This document shows positions 1-5,100 of a stretch of DNA of 7,152 nt, in pieces. The stretch comes from Anaerolineales bacterium. Its GTDB lineage: Bacteria > Chloroflexota > Anaerolineae > Anaerolineales > UBA6663. Position numbers and translations under genes: made by a program. Position 1 is the first letter of the stretch. Each line of letters begins with the position of its first letter. The notes beneath the pieces were generated by a model. It saw nothing but the letters and a program-made list of their open reading frames with translations. It searched no databases and was not told where the DNA came from. The DNA is taken from the NCBI GenBank assembly GCA_016789165.1, contig JAEURL010000718.1, forward strand, positions 1 to 7,152, in the 5' to 3' direction.

Positions 1-91
1 GCGGCGCCTATCGGCCGGCCCGACCGGGGCGATGGCGGAGTTCTTCGTGCGTGACAACGGCATCGGCATCCACCCCGATTACCACCAGCGC
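1..91 (+). pseudogene. Fragment of a sensor histidine kinase ATPase domain (HATPase_c)
   Basis: Read in the frame of base 2, this edge encodes EFFVRDNGIGIHPDYHQR (38-91). This is a near-perfect match to the G1-box region of phytochrome/PAS-type histidine kinases, where the Asp-Asn-Gly-Ile-Gly-Ile core binds ATP and is followed by a Pro-x-Tyr-His-x-Arg segment. Nearly all third codon positions are G or C, as in the real genes here. After Arg (89-91) the expected Ile-Phe-x-x-Phe-x-Arg and the later G2 box are missing, and the opposite strand becomes a convincing GAF domain. The piece is therefore broken at its 3' side, and the rest of the kinase would lie left of the window. It could be a real rearrangement, an assembly chimera or, least likely, an antisense coincidence. 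Confidence 0.45.
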
Positions 92-832
92 GCCCAGCCG
101 GCGGGCGCCGGCGACGATCGGCACCCCCAGCGCGGCCGCCAGCGGGCCGGCCTCCAATGGCAGCGGGCCGGCCTGGGGCTCGCCGATCTCGGTATCCTGG
201 ACGGGGCAGCCGAGATCGGCCGCCTGGCCGGCGGCGCCCTGCCCCAGCCCGACGTGATAGGCCGCGGCCGTGATCAGGTCGAGCGGCGCGCCGGCGATGG
301 CGCCCAGCGCCAGCCGGTTGGTGGCCGGTTCCAGGAGGTAGATGGCCGCCATTTCGTGATGCAGGCGGCGGTGGATCAGGCCGACAGTCAGCTGCAGAAC
401 GGCGGCCAGGTCCGCGCCGGCCGCCGCGCCGCGGATCAACGTCTGCTGGACCTGAAGCAGATTCAGATGGTCGGCCGATCTCTGCGCCAGCCGCCCGCGC
501 GCCAGGCCAACCCGGGCGGCGCGCCGAACCTGCTGGCTGAAGGCGAGGTCGGGGGCCGCCGGCCACAGGATCAGGTCGGCGTCCAACCGCTCGGCCGTCG
601 TCAACGCGTCGGCGGCGGCCGCCTCGGGCGCCAGGACCACCACCGCCGGCCCGGCCTCCGGCGCGGCCCCTCGCAGGACGTCAGCGTGCCCCAGGAGCAG
701 CTGACAGCCCGTTATCGCTTGATCCAGGGCCGGGGCGCAGGCCACCGACAACGCCGGCTCAAGCTCGTGCAGCGCGCGGCACACCAGCCGCTCCACGGCC
801 TCCGGCAGGCCGACGACCAGGACGTCGTTCAC
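8..832 (-). CDS. Degenerate receiver-like + GAF domain protein, C-terminus probably truncated
   Basis: The 274-aa reading frame starts at GTG (832-830) and stops at TAG (10-8). Residues ~1-115 resemble a response-regulator receiver fold: strand VLVVG at 4-8, strand VVVLAP at 64-69, and DADLILWP at 84-91 where receivers have the conserved Lys-Pro. The acidic pair, a well-placed phosphoacceptor Asp and the Lys (Trp90 here) are not seen, so phosphorylation is unlikely. Residues ~128-255 form a GAF domain, a small-ligand sensor fold, with GLGQGAAGQAA at 195-205 and a final strand RLGALVVIG at 245-253. The usual last helix (acidic helix ending in AxxNAxL) is absent. From about residue 253 the plus strand reads as histidine kinase instead, so the last ~20 residues are probably not native. 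The start overlaps the stop of the upstream winged-helix gene (GTGA), which suggests translational coupling. The ligand and output are unknown. Confidence 0.72.
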   Translation of the reverse strand: MNDVLVVGLPEAVERLVCRALHELEPALSVACAPALDQAITGCQLLLGHADVLRGAAPEAGPAVVVLAPEAAAADALTTAERLDADLILWPAAPDLAFSQQVRRAARVGLARGRLAQRSADHLNLLQVQQTLIRGAAAGADLAAVLQLTVGLIHRRLHHEMAAIYLLEPATNRLALGAIAGAPLDLITAAAYHVGLGQGAAGQAADLGCPVQDTEIGEPQAGPLPLEAGPLAAALGVPIVAGARRLGALVVIGVDADAVVTHEELRHRPGRAGR

Positions 833-1050
833 GCCGCCCCCATCTCCGGCCGGCCGGGCGGCTGCGACAGGCAGGCGTTGAGCTGTTCCAGGCTGAAGCG
901 GCGATGGCCGCCCGGCGTGCGCAGCGGCGTCAGCCGGCCTTGGCGCTCCATGCGGCGCAATGTAGACAGGCTCACGCGCAAATAGACCGCGGCTTCCCGG
1001 GCCGTCAGCAGCGTCAGCCGGTTCGGGGCCTCGCCAACTTGCTCAGTCAC
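829..1050 (-). CDS. BldC/MerR-type winged-helix DNA-binding protein
   Basis: This small DNA-binding protein is 73 aa from the GTG at 1050. The helix-turn-helix spans residues 14-36 (LLTAREAAVYLRVS, then STLRRMER). It is followed by the wing, whose signature RTPGGHRRF (44-52) is shared by BldC, MerR-like excisionases and the N-terminus of IS607-type resolvases. There is no effector or dimerisation domain, as in BldC. A TTG at 1086 would add 12 residues, but that stretch is AT-rich and consists of 10-bp repeats, so it looks like control DNA rather than coding sequence. The GTG start lies 7 bases after a possible -10 box and has no good Shine-Dalgarno site, which fits a leaderless message. The stop overlaps the next gene's start by 4 bases. 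The likely role is a transcription factor, perhaps autoregulatory. A phage-type excisionase is the alternative, but no integrase is visible here. Confidence 0.8.
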   Translation of the reverse strand: MTEQVGEAPNRLTLLTAREAAVYLRVSLSTLRRMERQGRLTPLRTPGGHRRFSLEQLNACLSQPPGRPEMGAA

Positions 1051-1090
1051 GTTCGAATTAATCCAAATGCAGTCAAAAGTGTTCAAACCC
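1051..1090. repeat. Four 10-bp direct repeats, probable operator array
   Basis: Four plus-strand units start exactly 10 bases apart: GTTCGAAT (1051), ATCCAAAT (1061), AGTCAAAA (1071) and GTTCAAAC (1081), each followed by a 2-base spacer. The consensus is RKYCRAAN; C at position 4 and AA at positions 6-7 are invariant. The tract is clearly AT-rich inside very GC-rich DNA and ends exactly at the GTG start of the winged-helix gene. A one-turn spacing puts all units on the same DNA face. BldC is known to bind direct repeats as head-to-tail multimers, so the encoded BldC-like protein is the natural candidate ligand. A possible outlying unit, GTTCGGAT, lies at 1146-1153 in the same orientation. Confidence 0.7.
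1058..1086 (-). promoter_or_regulatory. Candidate promoter of the winged-helix/GAF unit
   Basis: On the minus strand, TTGAAC (1086-1081) lies 17 bases from GATTAA (1063-1058), a fair -35 but only a weak -10 match. Transcription would begin at about the GTG at 1050, giving a leaderless message. The whole element lies within the 10-bp repeat array, so a protein bound there would block RNA polymerase. Confidence 0.35.
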
Positions 1091-1219
1091 CAGCGTGCCC
1101 ATCTTAGGCGGGCGGTCCGGGTGAGTCCATAAAGGCTCCGTAAACGTTCGGATAGAAACCCCTTACCGGGCGTAAAGGCATTTTATTGTGTTTTCACCGG
1201 CGCCGGCCGCCGGTACCCC

Positions 1220-1225
1220 TAGAAT
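1220..1225 (+). promoter_or_regulatory. Candidate -10 box of the M23 peptidase gene
   Basis: TAGAAT matches the sigma70 -10 consensus at five of six bases and ends 6 bases before the ATG at 1232. The transcript would therefore begin at or next to the start codon. No -35 box is visible at 16-18 bases upstream, where the DNA is GC-rich and palindromic (around 1198-1214). No Shine-Dalgarno site precedes the ATG, which fits a leaderless message. The wider string CTAGAATGG resembles CTAGAGTGG at 2055-2063 in the next promoter. Confidence 0.4.
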
Positions 1226-1231
1226 GGCCCT

Positions 1232-1876
1232 ATGACCACTGCAATCTCTGGGCCAAATCTCACCCCGTTGCCGGCCGACGCTGGCCGGCCCGCGGCGGCC
1301 CGGCCGGCCCGGATCGACCCGTTCGAACAGCTGCTCAACCTGAACCTGGAGACGCCCGCCTCCCCGACCGGCACCGGCGCCACGGACTGGCTGGGATTGA
1401 GCGGCCTGGGCTCGGACAGCAATTCGGCCGGCGGGATGAGCCAGATGCTGACCTATACCCTGCTGCGTGTCCTGGAGCGCCTGATCGACGATCAGGCCGC
1501 CGGCGCGGCGGGCGGGGCGCCGAGCGCGCCGCGCGGCTGGCCCGTGACCGGGCCGATTTCCCAGGATGCGCACGCCGGCCATCAGGCCGTGGACATCGCC
1601 GTGCCGGTGGGCACGCCCGTGGCCGCCACCATGGACGGCCAGGTGACCTATGCCGGCTGGAACGCCGAGGGCTATGGCAATCTGGTCATCGTCGAAAATG
1701 GGCCGTACCGGACTTATTTTGCACACTTAGACTCGATCCCGGTGAAGGCCGGCCAGGCGGTGCGGGCCGGCGACGTGATCGGCCTGAGTGGCAATACCGG
1801 CAACTCCACTGGACCGCACCTTCATTATGAGGTGCGCCTGAACGGCCAGGCCGTGGCGCCTGGCCTGCCAGCCTGA
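1232..1876 (+). CDS. M23 (LytM/lysostaphin-type) zinc metallopeptidase
   Basis: M23 enzymes cut peptide bridges in peptidoglycan. This 214-aa protein has the domain at ~103-212. The LytM-like zinc ligands are His117 and Asp121 (in HQAVD, where the usual Gly of HxGxD is Ala) and His198. The catalytic histidines are His165 (in YFAHL) and His196. The closing motif GNTGNSTGPHLHYEV (187-201) is canonical, so activity is expected. The N-terminal ~100 residues are low-complexity Ala/Pro/Gly-rich, with two short amphipathic stretches (FEQLLNLNL at 31-39; MSQMLTYTLLRVLERLIDD at 69-87). There is no hydrophobic signal peptide, membrane helix or lipobox, so how it would reach the wall is unclear. It is transcribed divergently from the winged-helix gene and ends just before a strong terminator, so it is probably a single-gene unit. 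The start is set by the -10 box just upstream; no ribosome site is seen. Confidence 0.88.
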   Translation: MTTAISGPNLTPLPADAGRPAAARPARIDPFEQLLNLNLETPASPTGTGATDWLGLSGLGSDSNSAGGMSQMLTYTLLRVLERLIDDQAAGAAGGAPSAPRGWPVTGPISQDAHAGHQAVDIAVPVGTPVAATMDGQVTYAGWNAEGYGNLVIVENGPYRTYFAHLDSIPVKAGQAVRAGDVIGLSGNTGNSTGPHLHYEVRLNGQAVAPGLPA

Positions 1877-1900
1877 GCAGCCCGGCGCCCAGGCCGCCCC

Positions 1901-1930
1901 AGGCCGGCGTTTGCGCCGGCCTTTTGTTTT
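1901..1930 (+). terminator. Rho-independent terminator after the M23 gene
   Basis: A perfect 9-bp stem, AGGCCGGCG (1901-1909) with CGCCGGCCT (1914-1922), encloses a TTTG loop and runs into a T-tract, TTTTGTTTT (1922-1930). It lies 24 bases after the M23 stop. It also shows that any in-frame start of the downstream gene at 1911 is an artefact, because that start lies inside the terminator. Confidence 0.92.
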
Positions 1931-1943
1931 CGGTCGTCCCCGC

Positions 1944-1964
1944 CGGCCGCCGGCCGGGCGGCCG
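1944..1964. repeat. GC-rich inverted repeat between terminator and promoter
   Basis: CGGCCGCC (1944-1951) pairs with GGCGGCCG (1957-1964) around a 5-base loop. No T-tract follows, so it is not a second classic terminator. It may be a backup pause structure or simply a product of the GGCCGGCC-rich composition. Confidence 0.4.
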
Positions 1965-2031
1965 TCTGGAAACGCTGTGGCCAAGCCATCGCCCCACCTT
2001 CCGAAATCGGGCGGCGCCAACCCCCGCGCTC

Positions 2032-2061
2032 TTGACCCCGGCCAGCCGCCCGCGCTAGAGT
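2032..2061 (+). promoter_or_regulatory. Sigma70-like promoter of the PAS/GAF/HD-GYP gene
   Basis: TTGACC (2032-2037) and TAGAGT (2056-2061) are separated by 18 bases; each differs little from the sigma70 consensus. Transcription would start near 2068, giving a leader of about 60 bases. The element sits between the M23 terminator and the ribosome site at 2119, so the large gene is probably transcribed on its own. Confidence 0.55.
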
Positions 2062-2077
2062 GGGACACAGGCCTTGA

Positions 2078-2120
2078 CCGCTCACGGGAGCGGCCAGATC
2101 GCATTGCCACTGGCTGGCAA
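2078..2120 (+). promoter_or_regulatory. Two leader hairpins upstream of the HD-GYP gene
   Basis: Hairpin 1 is CCGCTC (2078-2083) with GAGCGG (2088-2093), loop ACGG. Hairpin 2 is TTGCCA (2104-2109) with TGGCAA (2115-2120), loop CTGGC. The 3' arm of hairpin 2 includes the first two bases of the Shine-Dalgarno sequence AAGGA (2119-2123), so folding could reduce ribosome access. No known riboswitch, such as the c-di-GMP GEMM class, is recognised. Confidence 0.4.
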
Positions 2121-2123
2121 GGA
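2119..2123 (+). promoter_or_regulatory. Ribosome binding site that fixes the start at 2130
   Basis: AAGGA lies 6 bases before the ATG at 2130-2132. No other in-frame start between the upstream terminator and the first PAS domain has comparable support, so this site decides the N-terminus of the large sensor protein. Confidence 0.75.
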
Positions 2124-2129
2124 CCAGGC

Positions 2130-5100
2130 ATGGATTTCCCACAACTCAGCCGGCCCCGCCATCGCCGCAGCCGGCCGGCCAACCAGCGCCCCTCGGCCCG
2201 GGCCGGCCGCCTAGCGCCGCTGGCGGACCTGGTGCGCGACCTGCCCGAGGCTTTGATCATCACCGATCTGCGTTCGAACGTGGCGGCCTGGACCGCCGGC
2301 GCCGCGGCGCAATACGGCTGGCCGGCCGAGGCCGTGCTCGGCCAGCCGCTGGACGCGGTGCTCCACACCGATTACGGCACCTGCGCGCCGGCGGACGTTC
2401 GGCGGGCCGTGCACACGCACGGCTTCTGGAAAGGCGAAGTGACCCAGCAGCGGCGGGACGGCACGCGCTTCCCGGTCCTGCTGGCGCTGGCCCTCGTTCG
2501 GGATGCGGCCGGCCAGCCGGCCGGCCTGCTGGCCCTCAACCATGACTTGGCCGAATTGAAACAGGCCGAACAGGCGCTGCGGATCAGCCTGGAAAAATAC
2601 CGGGTGCTGTTCGAGGACTTCCCGCTGGGGATCACCATCACCGACCCAGCCGGCCAGATCATCGAGTCCAATCGGGCCTCGGAACGGCTGCTGGGCCTGC
2701 CGCGCGGCGAGCACACGGTCCGCCCCTACGACAGCCTGGACTGGCAGATCGTGCGGCCGGATGGCTCCCCCATGCCGCCCACCGAATTCGCCAGCGTCCA
2801 GGCGCTGCACGAGGCCCGCATCGTCGCCGATGTGGAGATGGGCATCGTCAAGGGCCCGGACGAGGTCAGCTGGATCAGCATGACCGCGGCGCCGATCCCG
2901 CTGGAGGGGTATGGGGTGGCCGTGGCCTACGGCGACATCACCGAGCGCCGGCGGGCGGAGGCCGCCCTGCAGGCCAGCGAGGCGCGCTACCGCACCTTGT
3001 TCGGCGCCATGCAGGAAGGTTTCGCCCTGCACCAGATCATCTGCGACCCGGCCGGCCAGCCGGTGGATTACCGCGTTCTGGAGGTCAACCCGGCGTTTGA
3101 AGCCCTCTCCGGCCTGCCGCGCGCCAGCGTCGTCGGGCGCACGGCCCGGGAGATCTGGCCCGCCCTCAGCCCCGACTGGATCGAGCGCTACGGCCGCGTG
3201 GCGCTGACCGGCGAGCCCTGCCGCTTCGAGCAGTTCACGGCGACGCCGGCCCGTTGGCTGGAGATCCTGGCCTTCTCCCCCGTCCGCGGCCAGGTGGCCA
3301 CGATCCTCACCGACGTGACCGAGCGCCGGCGGGCCGGGCAGGCGCTGGCCGAATCCGAGGAGCGCCTGGCCACCATCTTCCGCGAGACGCCGCTGGTCAT
3401 CACGGTGGCGGCCCTGTCCGACGGCCGGCTGATCGAAGTCAACGCGGCCTTCACCCGCGTCGTCGGCTACTCCCGCGCCGAGGCGCTCGGCCGCACCGTC
3501 CTGGAGCTGGGTCTGCTGACCGCCGCCGACCAAACGCGGCTGCTGGAGCACCTGGCGGCCGACGGCACAGTGCAGGACCTGGTGCTGACGTGCTACAGCC
3601 GGGAGGGCCGGCCGATCATCGGCCTGGTCTCGGGCTCGGTGATCACCATGAACGGCGAGCGCTGTCTGCTGACCATGGTGGCGGATGTCACCGCCCGCCA
3701 GCACTCCGAACAGTTGCTGCAAGCCCGCCTGCGCCTGGTGGAGTTTGCGGCCGGCCACAGCCTGGACGAATTGCTGGTGGCCACGCTGGACGAAGCTGAA
3801 GCGCTGACCCACAGCCAGATCGGGTTTTACCATTTTCTGGGCGCCGATCAGCGCACGCTGTCGCTGCAGGCCTGGTCCACGCGCACCACGGGCGAGTTCT
3901 GCACCGCCGCCGGCCAGGGCCAGCATTACGACATCGACCAGGCCGGCGTGTGGGTGGAGTGCATCCGTGAGCGCCGGCCGCTCATCCACAACGACTATGC
4001 CGCCCTGCCCCAGCGCCGCGGCCTGCCGCCCGGCCACGCCGCGGTGCGCCGTGAGCTGGTGGTGCCGGTCTTCCGCGGCGCGCAGATCGTGGCCATCCTG
4101 GGCGTGGGCAACAAACTGACGCCGTACGACGACACCGACGTGCGCCTGACGACGCAGCTGGCCGACCTGGCCTGGGACATCGCCGAAAACAAGCGGGCGG
4201 AGGCTGAACTCCGCCGGCTCTCGCAGGCCGTGGAACAAAGCCCGGCGTCCATCGTCATCACCGACCTGGCCGGCCAGATTGAGTACGTCAACCCCAAGTT
4301 CACCCAGGTCACGGGCTACACGGCCGCGGAGGCGAAGGGCCAGAACCCGCGGCTGCTCAAATCCGGCGAGATGCCGGCTGAGGACTATGCCCAGCTGTGG
4401 CGCACCATCACCGCCGGCGGAGAGTGGCGCGGCGAATTCCACAACCGCCGCAAGAACGGCGAGCTGTACTGGGAAAGCGCCTCGATCTCGCCCGTCTTCG
4501 ACGCGGCCGGCAAGACCACCCATTTTCTGGCGATCAAAGAAGACATCACCGCCCGCAAGCAGGAAGAGCGCCAGCGGGCGGCCATCATCGCCGTGAGCGC
4601 CGCGCTGCGCTCGGCCGCCAACCGGGCCGAGATGCTGCCGGTTATCCTGGATCAGACGCGCCAGCTGCTGGACGTGACCGACGCGGCGCTGCTGACGACG
4701 AAGCCCGGCACCGACGTCCCGGTCATCGAATTGGCGCGCGGCGCTTGGGAGGGCTTGGCGGGCCAGCCGCTGCCGGCCGGCGCGGCTGCCACCCTGCCCT
4801 TGATCGCGCAGCAGCAGGCCATCGGCGCGCTGGCGGTCGGCAGCCCACACGCCCTCGATCCGATCCAGCTGCGCCTGCTGGAGGCCATCACCGATATCGC
4901 CGCCAGCGCCTTACAGCGCGCCCGCCTGCACGAGCAAACCCAGCGCCGCGCCGACGAGTTCGCGGCGCTCTACGCCGCGGCGCGCGAGTTGGCCGCCCAG
5001 CCCGACCTGGCGTGGCTGCTGGAGACCATCGTCACCCGCGCCCTGGACCTGATCCCGGCCGGCGGCGCCCGGCTGGCTTTGTTCGACGAAGCCGCGAACG

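Noticed and set aside
32..985. Long plus-strand frame opposite the GAF and winged-helix genes
   Set aside because: Apart from the kinase-like stretch before base 91 it is Gly/Arg/Gln-rich with no domain. It is an antisense shadow of the minus-strand genes in GC-rich DNA.
829..1050. IS607-type resolvase or phage excisionase as a sign of a mobile element
   Set aside because: The HTH signature is shared, but there is no serine recombinase domain, integrase, TnpB or terminal repeat in the window.
1051..1086. Extra 12 codons of the winged-helix gene from the TTG at 1086
   Set aside because: The stretch is AT-rich, made of 10-bp repeats and unlike the codon use of the gene. TTG is a rarer start and has no ribosome site. 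It cannot be fully excluded.
1051..1090. CRISPR-like array
   Set aside because: The units are 8 bases with 2-base gaps, far shorter than CRISPR repeats and spacers.
1911..2129. N-terminal extension of the large sensor gene to an in-frame start at 1911
   Set aside because: It begins inside the M23 terminator, spans a good promoter and leader, and encodes Arg/Pro-rich sequence without domain features. ATG 2130 has AAGGA 6 bases upstream.
2211..4850. 879-codon minus-strand open frame within the sensor gene
   Set aside because: Its composition is Gly/Arg/Gln/Asp/His-rich with no recognisable domain. The plus-strand PAS and GAF domains are unambiguous, and high GC makes stops rare on the other strand.
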